A stretch of 64,000 nucleotides of DNA from Welwitschia mirabilis (GCA_051453625.1 JBOZIK010000001.1:121077213-121141212), one strand, 5' to 3'. Counted from the first letter of the stretch, positions 48,040 through 60,008 are shown. Numbers and translations: made by a program. Notes: generated from the letters alone by a model not told the origin.

Positions 48040-48908
48040 TTATATGTTCAAACAAGTGTAGAAAATATCACAAAATAATAGTAGAAACTATAAAATAATG
48101 CTAGAAAAATGTAGAAACTATGCTACTATTAACTTGGAATAAGTACACATCATTAAATAAAAATACATTAAAGGCTTAATAAAGAACTAGTTGAGACTTA
48201 ACCATTTAATTCAAAATCCATTATCATAGTAGTTTTGTAATGAAGTTACTTGAATTAGTTAGGTTATTTATTTAAGTTTAATTCCTAAGTACATATATTA
48301 CACCAAGGGGGAATACCAAAAGAAATAAAACATAACAGCGATTAAATGAACTACTAAGTAGTACTTATTTCTAAGTACTAAAATTATCCTAGTTTATGAT
48401 CAGCTATACAAACATGAGGAAGATTGAAGTAATATCACTTTTTCAAGTAATAAAGTATGTACAAAATGATACTCAAATGATTTTTAGATTTATATTAAAA
48501 TACCACTTGTTACATAAAGATGAGTTAACAAACTATGTTCTCCTTTGTAGGTAATATTATGGAATGTAAGAAAATGCTATTAATACCTTTATAGGCTAGC
48601 TAAATTTTCCTAGCTTAACCTTCTTGCCTTGTCTATTTCTAGAACCTTTTTAACAAAATGATCCCCACTTTTGGTGGTGATTACATTCTTACACCATTGT
48701 TAGTTTTCCTGTTTTCATTCTTTACTCTTGAGGAATAGATATATGGGTGGGGTTGTTATGCTGATTTTATACCTCAACATTCTCTCTCATATTTATATCA
48801 CTTGGCATGTTATACCTGAAATATAATAATGGAATATATACATACTAACCTACTAACATATTAACTAACTAACCTATTAATTAGTAAGCATAAAAATAAA
48901 TAAAAACA
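48040..48908 (-). mobile_element. Athila-type LTR, inverted copy
   Basis: Reverse complement of the LTRs at 16408 and 29795. It starts (minus strand) TGTTTTTA at 48908 and contains AACTTACTAATT-type TTAGTTAG repeats, GAAGTTACTTGAATTAG (here on the plus strand) and the terminal block shared with 30600-30690. It should be the 3' LTR of the minus-strand Athila-type element whose pol lies at 53.1-56.5 kb. Confidence 0.7.
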
Positions 48909-49140
48909 TCCATTTACTAATGAAATATATAATTAATATAAGGAAAAGTACTTCATTAATAAGTAATATTTACATAAAATTCTTCCTCATTGATTCCCTT
49001 AAGCTCAAATCTTTATTAAGCCCTTAATAAATAAAATATTTATAAGAGATAAAGAAAATAGACTTGGGTTGGGGATGTTTAAGATATCCCTTAAAATGTA
49101 GGTTTTCAAAGTAAGAAAGATGAATAATTTGGCTTGAAAT
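48908..49140. other. Spacer between inverted LTR and tandem repeat
   Basis: No gene; a GGGTTGGGGATG motif at about 49065 and AT-rich sequence. Confidence 0.5.
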
Positions 49141-49252
49141 TAGATTTAAAGTTTTGAATTTGAGTTGGTATCAACCAAAGAATTTAAAATTTGAATGGCT
49201 GATTTAAAATCTAATCCAAAGTTCTAACCTTGAGTTGGTATTCATCAGCTAA
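49140..49252 (-). repeat. Two units of the Athila-type 3' tandem repeat, inverted
   Basis: TTTGAATTTGAGTTGGTAT and AACCTTGAGTTGGTATTCAT are the reverse complement of the core in the 78-bp units at 25836-26170. They sit on the same side of the antisense ORF in both loci. Confidence 0.6.
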
Positions 49253-49848
49253 GTGATATTCCTTATTTTGATGATTTTAAGGTTTTATTTGTAAAGGAAT
49301 TCTGCTTAAGAAAATCATCAGTAACTTTTATTTCTTATATTTCCATGAAAAATCAAAGAAAATATTTTTCTGAGTTATTAAATATAGCTTAAAAATCTTT
49401 TATTGATTAAGAGACATCTATATATTTGTATAAATGTTTGATGATATGGTTGATAATAATAAGATTTAGTGGATTCTTGTTATGGTATATAGCTCAGAAA
49501 ATCCAAACTAATCATAAATCAATATAAAGTCTTAACTTTAAATTAAATCTTAATCAGTTTGGGATCCGTTTATTTAAGATCTACTTAAAGATTTATGCTA
49601 ATACTTAACACACTTCTGCTATTTCGCAAAATAGGTATATCAGTTTTGTTAAATATTTCACTTTAAAAAAAAACACTTGTGAATTAGATAACTTAGTTGA
49701 ATTATACTTGTTAGAAGAGAGAGTAAGATTTGTGCTATAAATTATATTTTCTTCTTGCTGATTATCCACCACTTTACATTTGATCTTGAGAATCTCTTTG
49801 CTTATTTACATTTTACTTTATTTTGTCTTCTTTCATCCTATAATCTCC

Positions 49849-50383
49849 ATGGCTTATACTCCTTATTCTTATCCTATTTATGCCTTTGACATCAATAAGA
49901 TGAAGTATTATTTATTTATCTTGGATTCTACACAAATAGACATGTGCATTAGCACTATAGATTTTCAATCACCTCAAGTCTCTATTAGGTTTGAGAATGC
50001 AATTCAAAAGTTTTCATACTATGATTACGAATTGACTACTGAGGTTTTAAACGATTTATATTCCTTCATCATTAAGGATAGTAAGGATCGCTTTGGAAAT
50101 GGTTTCATTCCTCCAAGCTTTAATCCTTTAGTTTATCACTTAGTGAGAAAATATCTAAGGTTGAGGATAAATAACTATGTCAAAAGATCAATTATGGGAA
50201 GTTGACTTTTGACATTTCTTTAAATTAGTTAATTAGATAGATGTAGATTTTGGAGAAGAAAGTTGATCAGCTTTAGGATACCAATTCTATTTTGAACTTA
50301 GCTATATTAAGTTTTGATAAGAAAAATATAGAGAGGATAATATGGGATACTAAACCTTATTAAAAATTTTGGATAACCCATCT
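49849..50383 (+). pseudogene. Antisense accessory ORF of the Athila-type element (unrecognised protein, copy 2)
   Basis: The longest near-intact protein frame in the window. The ATG at 49849 (MAYTPYSYPIYAFDINKMKY) is open to 50205; an upstream in-frame ATG at 49780 would add a hydrophobic leader, but the aligned copy at 25233 supports 49849. Blocks shared with that copy are LDSTQIDMCISTIDF, SPQVSIRFENAI and NPLVYHLVRKYLRLRI. After 50205 the homology goes on in another frame to EKKVDQLQDTNSILNLAIL, a likely coiled coil, and runs into the gap at 50384. The strand is opposite to the element's LTR and pol. I do not recognise the family. The first half has no transmembrane or zinc motif. It may be a gag-like or regulatory protein; this is open. 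Confidence 0.65.
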
Positions 50384-50483
50384 NNNNNNNNNNNNNNNNN
50401 NNNNNNNNNNNNNNNNNNNNNNNNNNNNNNNNNNNNNNNNNNNNNNNNNNNNNNNNNNNNNNNNNNNNNNNNNNNNNNNNNNN
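50384..50483. other. Assembly gap (100 N)
   Basis: Separates the antisense ORF from a Tekay-like LTR fragment that begins abruptly in the middle of the LTR. The 5' part of the LTR may be hidden or missing here. Confidence 0.99.
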
Positions 50484-52662
50484 AATCTTGGTTACATGTG
50501 ATTATCTTGAGGATTTTATCTTGATCTTAGAAAATCCCTTACCTAAAACATTACCATGAACCATACTGAGAACTATGAAGGTTGAAGTTCTCACATCATG
50601 CTTGCATGTGCAAGATCTAGCATGAGGATGGCCTTTGAATGAGTAAGCTATTGTGATTTAGATGTAGTGATATTTTTATACTTAAATTCATATATGTAGT
50701 TAAAGAACTTTGAGGTTCTAATATTTTGTGTTAATTTATAAGAAAGGATTTGTATTTAGACTACTTCAAGATTTTGAATTTATCATGTAATTGAAGATTT
50801 TAAATGATTAATTATTCATAATGCAAGAGTTAGTTTATGAATTGTGATTTTTATTCACGTTAGAAATTAGCCATAAATTATTTATTTTTAGCAAATTCTT
50901 AGTATTTATTAGTATAAATGTATATTAAGCCAATAAATAAATTCATGTCTATGTTTTAATAGTGAGAACTCATTTCATATATTTACACATTTAGGAAGAA
51001 CATAGATATATTATTCATTTATGGGAAACTTAATTAAAATACATAATAGGAGTAATTAATATAAGGATTACCATATGTTTGTGTAATTTATGGGTTCAAG
51101 AAACACTTTTAATAAAATGACTTTATTATGATTTAATCCCATGACCTCTTCCTTACTTCCTTAACATTTTACTTTCTACCACTCATGCCAAGTAGATGAT
51201 TTGAATAATAGCCTATAACTTGTCCTCATGAGGTCTAACAACAAAAAATGAGAACTATTACTTCTGCATCAAAACTGCAAGTTTTTTTTCCTATGCATTA
51301 AATGTGCATTTTTGATCATTCTCCTACATAACATTCTTTGAAAATATAGTGCATCATTTTTGTGCAATGTCATCTACAATGTGGTGCTTTCTTCATGCAT
51401 CATGTTTTTCTTCTTCTGTGTGCATATGTTACCTAGCAAATACTCCCTCTCTTTCTCAATCTTATTAATCATTCTTGCATAGAGGTATCCTCTTTATTTG
51501 CAATGATATCTACTTTAATATTAGATGGAAAAAATCCAGAATTGTAGCTTTTAAACAAGTGCATACATAGAGCCTCAAAAGGTACCATTGTTAAATATAA
51601 AGTAATGTTAAGCATTGTGGTTTTGGCCTTCTATATCCCAATAATAAATGCACTGCCTGTTCTGTCCTTTATCTTTTGAATTTAAAACATAATACAAATG
51701 AAGTAAGGACACTCATAGAGAATTATGCATCTTAAATTGAACCTCTATTTTCTATATGAAATGAGAAATTATATTTCAAAAACGTTTTGTTTCTACTACA
51801 TAGAATCATTCTCCATCTAGTTTTAGTTTCTGTTCCAATGATCCTCTTTTGCTAGTAGCTATGCTTTATCCTTCCCTACTTGATAGGTGTTTTCCTTCTT
51901 CCTTCTATCGAAAAATATGTTTTCCTTCATCTATGCATTATTGCTACTATTTCTGATAAAACTGATAAAACACTCACTTTCTTGCAATCTAACATGTCAC
52001 CTCTTCTCATTTTAAGCATTCTTTCACTTAATGCATAACATAATAATGCACTTCCTTTTCTATGTGCATTTGTTTCTCTAAAATGGTTCATACACACTCC
52101 TCTGCTTCCTTTTATTCTACATTTTAGAAAGAAAATACAACACTTCTTTAGTAATGCTAAACTATGAATCTTTCTTATGCATTAAATGGTGGAGAGATGC
52201 TTATGCATAGTGACAAAAACATAGAAATGTATTCTTTTCATTATCAGAATCAATAATCATATTTGTGTTTTTTAAAAGTTTAAAGGTTTAAAATGTAATG
52301 TTTAGATAGTTTTTCTTGTAAAAATAAGCTTAATGCATGCCCTTTAGGGTAAAACCTAGGTTTTTCAAATCATAAACATAGTTTGTTTTATCATTTTTAG
52401 ATGTTTTCAATTATCATTTCAAATTCATATTCTTTTTAATGCAAAAATGACCCAAACATAATTTTATAATGGTTTTTTCATGAATCTGAACCTAATTCAT
52501 GTCCTTTAGGATAAAAATGAAGTGTTTCCAATAAAAAATACACTCTATTTTATCATTTTCAAATATTTTAGATCACAATTGTTCTTTTATGAACAAATAA
52601 TGTAAAATAGTATAAATAACTTAAGTAATTTATTTTAATGATTAAATTAAATTAGATCCTAC
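50484..52662 (+). mobile_element. Tekay-like LTR, 3' two-thirds (copy D)
   Basis: Collinear from its first base (AATCTTGGTTACATGTG) with copy B from 57670: GCATGAGGATGGCCTTTG, TGAAGATTTTAAATG, CATTTCATATATTTACACAT, then a long TGCAT-rich stretch and TAAACCTAGGT-like blocks. It ends GATCCTACA at about 52662, followed by primer-binding-site-like motifs. It probably inserted into the minus-strand Athila-type element between its antisense ORF and integrase. Confidence 0.8.
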
Positions 52663-52910
52663 ATTTGATATCAGAGTAAGAATAAGCCTTTAGTTATAGA
52701 TCTAGTTATATAAAGAGGATTTTATATTTTTAGTAATAAAGCAACATTACACTTTTTGAGTATTAAAAAAAGGACATTACATTATGGTATTAGAGAAAGT
52801 TTGAATTTTTTCTTTAATTCTATAAATCCAGGGCATTACATTTGGTATCAGAGCTACATGAAGTTTTTAAGTGTGAAATTTTAGACATTACATTTTAGTA
52901 TTAGAGCTTA
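52663..52910 (+). repeat. Serial primer-binding-site-like motifs downstream of LTR D
   Basis: TTTGATATCAGAGT (52664), a weaker CTTTTTGAGTATTA (52752), TATGGTATTAGAGA (52783), TTTGGTATCAGAGC (52841, perfect family form) and TTTTAGTATTAGAGC (52893). Each is preceded by CATTACA- or CCTACA-like sequence, the LTR end. Copy B has the first four in the same order. Confidence 0.75.
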
Positions 52911-52962
52911 GGTCTTGAACTTATTGGGAAGATATGTGATTAAGTTGATGAATTCACTAGGC

Positions 52963-53062
52963 NNNNNNNNNNNNNNNNNNNNNNNNNNNNNNNNNNNNNN
53001 NNNNNNNNNNNNNNNNNNNNNNNNNNNNNNNNNNNNNNNNNNNNNNNNNNNNNNNNNNNNNN
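52963..53062. other. Assembly gap (100 N)
   Basis: Lies between the leader of LTR copy D (plus strand) and the integrase of the Athila-type element (minus strand). The insertion point is not observed. Confidence 0.99.
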
Positions 53063-53840
53063 AAAGAATATCATTAAGCTTAGAAGCCCAAGATTTATTA
53101 TTAATGGAGATAATTCTTTAAAGCATTTTCATTATTTCTCTATTTGCATTCTTAGCTTGACCATTATTTTGTGGATGATAAGAACAAGCTACTCTATGTT
53201 TAATTCCAATGGATAAAAGAAGTCTTCCAAAAATATGATTTATAAAATGAGCTCTTTTATCACTAATGATAATTCTAAGAAAATAAAAACATTGAAAGAT
53301 ATGAGTTCTAATAAAATTAAAAACAGTTTGACATCATTCATAAAATTAGAAGTAGCTTCAACCCATTTAGTAACATAATCAATAGTTACTAAAATGTAAC
53401 TCTTATTATTAAAAGGTGGTTTAATAGAGCTTATAAAATTAATTCCCTAATAATTAAAATATTCATTATCAAGAATAGGTTTAAGAAGCATATCATAATA
53501 ATGAATAAGGCTACCATAACATTGAGAAGAATCACACCTTCTAGCAAAATCAAAAGAGTTCTGAAAAAGACTAAGGCAATAAAAATCAGAGTGAAGAATT
53601 TTTATTGCTATTGTTTGTTCACTAAAATGACCTTCACAAACATCGACATGGTAAAAATGAAGGATGTCCAATTTTTTTCCATTCAAACACACATTTTATC
53701 ATGATTTGGTATTTGCACCTATAGTAAAGATGTGGCTCTATCCATTCATAATAACCTATTTTATGAGAAAAAAGATTTTCTTTGATTATGACTTTAATGT
53801 TATGGTGTTTTCATGGTAATAGATAATTAACTATGTTAGC
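53063..53840 (-). pseudogene. pol: Athila-type integrase (minus-strand element)
   Basis: On the minus strand: the SLYWYANIVNYL start (about 53820-53860); zinc domain with CEGHFSEQTIAIKILH and FDFARRCDSSQCYGSL, where the second Cys of the CxxC pair reads Ser; then the catalytic core. The first catalytic Asp is lost: GINFIS at 53432-53446 has Asn (GAY to AAT) where the family has GIDF. The second Asp in IISDKRAHFINHIFG and the Glu in NANREIMKML remain. The integrase end is cut by the gap at 53062. Confidence 0.9.
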
Positions 53841-55170
53841 ATACCAATAAAGAGAATGAGTAGAAAATATAAAAAAAAATTGTTCATCCAAAAAAGAATT
53901 ATTAATCATAAAATCATCAAGAGAAAAAGATAGACATGATAAAAGATCTGCTACACTGTTATGTTTCCCAGATTTATGAATGATGGTAAGATTAAATACT
54001 TGCATAAGGAGGATTCATCTAATAAGTTTAGCATTAAAATATTTCTTGGTCATGAGGTATCTAATAGCTACATGATTAGTATAAACATGTGTGTAAAAGC
54101 CTAAAAGATAGTATCTAGAATTATCAAGGCAAAATATTATGGCTAACATTTTTTTCTTAGTAGTAGTGTAAATTGATGGAACTTGAGATAAAAGTTTTGC
54201 TATGATAAGATATAAATTTAAAATCATTTTCATACTTTTTTCTAAGAACTCCACCCACAACAATATCACTAGCATCACACATTAATTCAAAATTTTTATT
54301 CCAATTAGGTCCTATTACCATAGGTGTAGAAGAGATTTTATCTTTAAGTGTTTTATAAGCAAGCTAACAAGATTTATTTCATTCAAGTTTAGCTTCTTTT
54401 TCAAGTAACGAGTGAAGGGATTTATAAATTTTAGCATAATTCTATATAAAACAAGAATAAAAACTATAGTGATCAAATAAATATTAAACGTATTTTACAT
54501 TTATTAGAGGAGTTAGGTTTTTAATGATACTTAACTTTTTAGGGTCCATCCTAATTTCCTTACTAGAAATGTGATGATATAAGAAAATTTCATTATCAAC
54601 TAGAAAGAAACTCTTCTCTTAATTTAAATTTAGACCACTCTAAATGCATCTATCAAAGATTTTCTATAATTTTATAAAGATTTATTTAAAGTTTTCACTA
54701 AAGATTGAGAAGTACTCTATAAAAATTTTAATTAAATCCTCTAATATATCAAAAAAGATACCCATCATTGCATGTTGAAAAGTTTTAGGAGCATTACAAA
54801 GTCCAAAAGGCATGTGTCTAAAGGTAAATATTTTAAAAGATAAAGTAAAATTTTTTTTTGATTCATGCTCATTAGCTATACAAACCTGATTATAACCACT
54901 ATACCCATTAAGAAAGTAATAAGAGACATTTCCTTAGATTTTATCAAGTATTTAATTAGGAAAAGGTAAAGGATAATGATATTTATTTATTACTTCATTA
55001 AGCCTCTTGAAATTAATACAAATTCTCTACTTCCCATCTTTCTTAGGTACTAATATTAGAGGGTTAATCCACTCACTATCATATTTGCCAGAAATAATTT
55101 CAGCATCTATTAATTTAATGATTTCATCTTTTATGACTTGTTTAAGGGTTATATTTAGTCTTATTTAGGG
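53840..55170 (-). pseudogene. pol: Athila-type RT and RNase H (minus-strand element)
   Basis: RNase H: VCDAS-type start near 54270, INLHYY/IYTTTKKKMLAIIFCLDN, LLGFYTHVYTNHVAIRYLMT (54080-54150) and KSGKHNSVADLLSCLSF. RT, from 55150 downward: YHYPLPFPN, FLNGYSGYNQVCIANEHESK, FRHMPFGLCNAPKTFQHAMM and, at 54712-54723, the active-site box reading FIEY where the family has FMDD; both catalytic aspartates are gone. Motif style (FGLCNAPKTFQ, HHISSKEIRMD) is Athila. Stops are again mostly at Gln or Trp positions. The element is more damaged than the plus-strand copy at 20.8-22.3 kb. Confidence 0.9.
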
Positions 55171-55479
55171 TTTCTTAATAGGTTTTGCATTATCTTCAAG
55201 GTAGATTTTATGTTGAATAATGGAAGTAGGAATGGCTATTAAATCTTTGTAAGTCCAAGCAAATGCATTAACTTTAAAAATTAAAAGTGAGATTAAAATT
55301 GATCCTTGTTAAGGGGAAAGATTCTCATTCATTATTAAAGGTTTTTTCTAATCATTACATAGAAAGATATATTTTGGTCCACTAGAAAAAGGATTTAGAT
55401 TTAAATTAAAATTTTTGGTTTTTATTAAAAATTTCTCAAAGTTGATTATTCTCTCTAACTATCATTTGGATGAGAGGGG

Positions 55480-56480
55480 TGGACTATGTCTCTCAATATA
55501 TGAAATCTCAATTGTTTTCAAATGTTGGACTTCTTCATAGATTACAGGTTCTATTTATTCATTCTCATAATCAAAATAGTCAGTTTCTAAGTGTTCCTAG
55601 TTGAGTTCATAATGATTGAAAGCTTTCAAGTTTTTTACTCTAAGTGGATCATTATACAAGATAGGCTTATGAAGTATTAACCATATCTCTTTAAGTGGAC
55701 AATGCTGTAAAAATAAGGTTGACTAAATTTCTTCTCCTACATTCCACTCATCACCTAGATCTTTTTCAGTGGCATCAAAAACTTTAATGGTAAAGTTTTT
55801 ATTTTATAAGTGATATTTCATCATTCCAGTTCTTATATCAATAATGCAATGGGCTATTGCATAAAATGCTCTACCTAGAAGTAGTGGATAACCTCTATCA
55901 AGCTTAACTTCAATCACAACCACATCTCTTACATAGAATGCTTTCTAAATTTTAATCACCAAATCTTTTATTAGTCCCATAGGTTTCTTCACTGATATGT
56001 TTGCCAATTCTAAGATAATACATGTAGGCTCAATTCTACTTTTCAAACCAAGTCTTTAAAAAATAAGTAAAGGCATAATGTTAACAATTTATCTTATATT
56101 GATTAAGTCTTTATTAATTTTATTATTTCTCTCTAAAATAATACTAACCATTACTACCTCAAGATCCTTAAATTTTAAACATTTTTGCAAAACTAACTTG
56201 GTTATAGATTGGGCTAAGAAGACTTTACTAGGTATAATTCATTTTTATTTACTCCTAATTGGGTTTTTCCACAACTTAAAATACTTACGATTTTCTTGCA
56301 AGAGTTTTCAAAAGAGTAAATTTATGCTCACATATTGCATTAAGGCTTTTAGATGATCATCAAAGGTAGGATTGATGTTTAATCTATCAAGCCAAGGGGT
56401 AGCAGGTTTATTTCCTTTATCTTAAGAAGAATTTTTCTTATTAACCTCATCACTTAAAGAAGAAGGGAAGTTATGATTTT
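55480..56480 (-). pseudogene. Athila-type protease and gag-pol linker (minus-strand element)
   Basis: From 56440 down: TPWLDRLNINPTFDDHLKAL, PSKVFLAQSITKLVLQKCLK and FKDLEVVMVS match the conserved block ahead of protease. The protease start reads IVNIMPLLIF with its DLG catalytic triad no longer readable (about 56065-56110). LGLKSRIEPTCIILELANIS, GYPLLLGRAFYAIAHCIID (about 55820-55880) and FTIKVFDATEKDLGDEW follow. An acidic stretch extends to about 55480. Gag proper is absent: LTR copy B starts at 56495 and cuts the element. Confidence 0.82.
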
Positions 56481-56894
56481 CTAAGATTTTAATATAGTCA
56501 TGTCCCAAATTTTAATAAAGTTTAAAATGTTTTAATTAATAAGTTAAAAGAGAATATGAAATTTTCTAAGCCTAATATTTACATTAATTCTTAGATGTCT
56601 TCCTTTGTAGCTAATAGTCCCATAATTATTATTTTATAGTTTAACTTATTTCATTTAATTGCTCATTTTGGAAAATGCTAATGAGTTGTGGATTTAAATT
56701 TGAAATTATTTTAAATAGATATGCTTAATGTCTAGAGTCATTATTTTTAAATATTAAAGAATATCTTGAATTGTAATTGTTATTATGTTTAGGTAATATT
56801 TTATTACTTTTACTAATGTCTCATTTATTATTTGTTAATTATGATAAGCATAATTATTATTTATTATTTACCTAGTGGCTGGGCAAGGTAATGG

Positions 56895-57030
56895 AATCCC
56901 CATCACTTCCAACACCTTCACCACTTCCACTACACCACTTCCACCATCTTCACCACTTTCATCACACCACCTCTCCCACTTCTACCACCTCCACCACTTC
57001 CACCATCTCCACCACTTCCATCACTCTCTT
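56895..57030 (+). repeat. CCACTTCCACCA minisatellite in LTR B
   Basis: Same array and place as in copy A, 35-170 bp upstream of the TATA box. Conservation of a low-complexity tract at a fixed distance from the promoter in two old LTRs is notable. Confidence 0.9.
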
Positions 57031-57063
57031 AATTGATTTCTCTTCACATCCTATACTTTCTAC

Positions 57064-57071
57064 TATAAATA
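57064..57071 (+). promoter_or_regulatory. TATA box of LTR B
   Basis: TATAAATA in CTATACTTTCTACTATAAA, identical in context to copy A. Confidence 0.7.
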
Positions 57072-59778
57072 GAACCTTCTTCTCTATCTATTTCATATCT
57101 ATAAAAGATCTTTCTATTAAATCTTTATGAGTTTAATCTTAAAGCTTGAAAAAGACTTAGAGACCTATAATCTTTATGAGATATTGAGTTTTATCTTAAA
57201 ATTGGTATGGTTTTATGGTATATCATTTGGTTTCTTATATGGTTTATAGCCTTCCCTTTATTTCTTGTATGTTCCAATTAATTATTTCATATTTTACATG
57301 TTTCATGTAAGTCTTTTTATTACACATATAATATCTTGGATGTGATTTCAATTCTATGCTTTCAACTTCTCTAAGTAAATAAATTATGTGGCTTCATAGG
57401 CTAGGCCACCTTAAGGGCTCCCATTGGCCATGGAATTAAGCTATCATAATGATTAGAATGATGTTTTTAACTCATCTGATTGTGCATGACATGATGTCTT
57501 TATGGTTTTAGAGGGTTTAGCCCATCTGAAGGGTTTCTACTGGCCATAGGAATAAACCTCTAGATAAATGGGTATTTTTTACATCCTTCTGATAGAGCAT
57601 ACTATTCATTATACATTCTTGGATTACTAAGACTTGGATATGTATATCCAGATGATTGTATCTTATGTAAAATCTTGGTTACATGTGATTATCTTGAGGA
57701 TCCTATATCCCTTACCTAAAAAGTTGGCATGGATCATACTAGGAACTGTCAAGGTTTTAGTTCTCATGCCATGCTTGCATGTACAAGACCTAGCATGAGG
57801 ATGGCCTTTGGGTAAGTAAGCTATTGTAATTCAGATGAACTGATATTTTCATACTTAAATTCATGCATGTAGTTAAAGGACTTTGAGTTCCTAATACTTT
57901 ATGTTAATTTATGAGAAAGGATTTGTTTTGGAATACTTTAATATTTTGCATTTATCTTGTAATTGAAGATTTTAAATGGTTAATTATTCATAATGCAAGA
58001 GTTATGTTATGAATTTTTATTTTTCTACACCTTAAAAATTAGTCATAGATTGTCTATTTTTAACAAGTTCTTAGTATTTATTAGCATAAATGTATATTAG
58101 GCTTATAAATAATTTGATGTCTATGTTCTAATAGTGAGAATTCATTTCATATATTTACACATTTAAGAAGAGCATAGATATATTATTCCTTCATTGGGCA
58201 CTTAAATAAAAATACATAATAGAAATAATTAATATAAGGATCATCATATGTTGAAAATGACTTTATTGTGATTTAATCCCATGACCTCTCTCCTTACTTC
58301 CTTAACATTTCACTTTCTATTACTCATGCCAAGTAGGTGATCCAAGGAATACCCTATAACTTTTCCTCATGAAGTTTAATGAAAAAATATAAGAACTATT
58401 ACTTTTGCATTGACCTGATAAGTCTTTTTCCTATGCATCAAATGTGCATTTTTAATTATTGTCCTACATAGCATTCTTTGAAGATACAGTGCTTCATTCC
58501 TATGTAATGTCCTCTACAGTGTGGTGCTTTCTTTATGCACTGTGTTTTTCTCCTTCTGTGTGCATCTGTTACCCATGGCACTATGGCCTCTCTTCCTCAA
58601 GCTCATTAATTATTCTTGCATAAAGTTATTCTTCTCATTTGCAATGATCTCTCCTTTAATATTAGGTGGAAAAAATCTAGAATTGCAGCTTTTAACCAAG
58701 CACATACATAGAGTCTCAGAAGGCACAGTTGTTGAATAGGAAGTGATGTCAAGCATTGTGGTTTTAACCCTCTGCATTTCAATAAAACATGCATCACCTC
58801 TTCTGTTCTTTCTTTTTCAAATTTGAAATACAATACACATGAAGTAAGAACACTTATAGAGAATTCTGCATCTTGAATTGACCCTCTATTTTCTATGTAA
58901 AATGTGTAATTATATTTCAAAAATGTTTTATTTCTCCTAAGCAGTGTCATCCTTCATCTAGTTTTAGTTTTTATCCCAATGAATTTTCTTCTGTTAGTAG
59001 CTATGCTTTATCCTTCCTTGCTTAAAAGGAATTTTCCCTCTTCTTTCTAGTGGAAAAAAATATTTTCCTTTTTCTATGCATTACCACTGCTATTTCTAAT
59101 AAAATTGATAAAAATGCCTACTTTCTTATAGTCTAATGTGTCATCTCTTTTCATTTTGAGCATTCTTTGACTTAATGCATAACATATTAATGCAGTTTCT
59201 TCCCTATGTGCATTTTTTTCTCTAAAATAATATGCACTTCTCTACTTCTTTATATTTTACTTTTTAGAAAGAAAATCCATCCTTTATTTGGAAATTCTAA
59301 ATGTGAACCTTGCTTGTGCATTAAATGATAGAGAGATTCTTGTGCATGCTGACAAAAACGTAGAAATGTATTCTTCTCCTTATCAAAATTAGAAAAAATC
59401 TTTATGTTCATTAAAGTTTAAAGGTTTAAAACATAACTTTTTGATAGTGTTTTTATAAAGATAAGCTTAATCCATTCCTTTTAGGTAAAACCTAGGTGTT
59501 TCTAGTAAAAAATGTACTTCTTTTATCATGTTTAGATGTTTTAAATTAATGTTTCAAAGTATTATTATTTTTAATGCAAAAATGACTTAAATGTAACTTG
59601 CTAATGACTTTTTCATGAATTTGAGCTTAATCTGTATCCTTTAGGGTAAAAATGTGGTATTTCCAATAAAAGACAACTCTATTTTATCATTTTCAAATAT
59701 TTTAAATTACTATTATCATTTGATGAACCAAAAACATAAAATAGTCTAAATAAATTAAGTAATTTGTTTGGGTCCTAC

Positions 59779-60008
59779 ATTTGATATCAAAGTAAGAACA
59801 AGCTTTAGCTATAGATCTAGTTATATAGGGAGGATTTTATATTTTGAGTTACAAAGAAACATTACACTTTTTGGGTATTAAAAAGTGGATGCTACATTTT
59901 GGTATTAGAGAAAGTTTGATTTTTTTTTTAAATTGTAGAAATCCAGGGCATTAATTTGGTATTAGAGTTACATGAAGTTTCTAAGTGCAAAATTTTAGAC
60001 ATTACACT
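59779..60008 (+). repeat. Serial primer-binding-site-like motifs downstream of LTR B
   Basis: TTTGATATCAAAGT (59780), CTTTTTGGGTATTA (59867), TTTTGGTATTAGAGA (59897) and TTTGGTATTAGAGT (59955), same order and nearly same spacing as behind LTR D. Similarity to D ends near 60008, just before the fifth motif. Confidence 0.75.

Larger units (their letters stand above)
56495..59778 (+). mobile_element. Tekay-like LTR, full length (copy B, about 3.3 kb)
   Basis: Starts TAGTCATGTCCCAAATTTT near 56495. The first 1.1 kb matches copy A (39970-41030) and the rest matches copy D (50484-52662), so B bridges the two and shows that A has a different 3' half. It ends GGTCCTACA at about 59778, followed by primer-binding-site motifs. 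No internal element sequence follows beyond 60005, so it is a truncated 5' end or a solo LTR with leader. A 114-codon minus-strand frame at 58606-58950 lies inside it and is not kept in copy D. Confidence 0.8.

Noticed and set aside
49780-49848. N-terminal hydrophobic leader (possible signal peptide) on the antisense ORF
   Set aside because: The homologous copy aligns only from the ATG at 49849. The leader is probably upstream non-coding sequence that happens to be open.
53501-53704. Plus-strand frames over 53.4-56.4 kb
   Set aside because: Shadows of the minus-strand Athila-type pol, which shows ordered family motifs.
58606-58950. Minus-strand 114-aa open frame
   Set aside because: It lies inside LTR B, and the same stretch in LTR D (about 51480-51800) does not keep the frame. 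No motif recognised.
50484-60005. LTR D and LTR B as the two LTRs of the minus-strand Athila-type pol between them
   Set aside because: Their primer-binding sites lie at their right ends on the plus strand, so they point opposite to that pol. They also start with a Tekay-type end and not the Athila LTR sequence.
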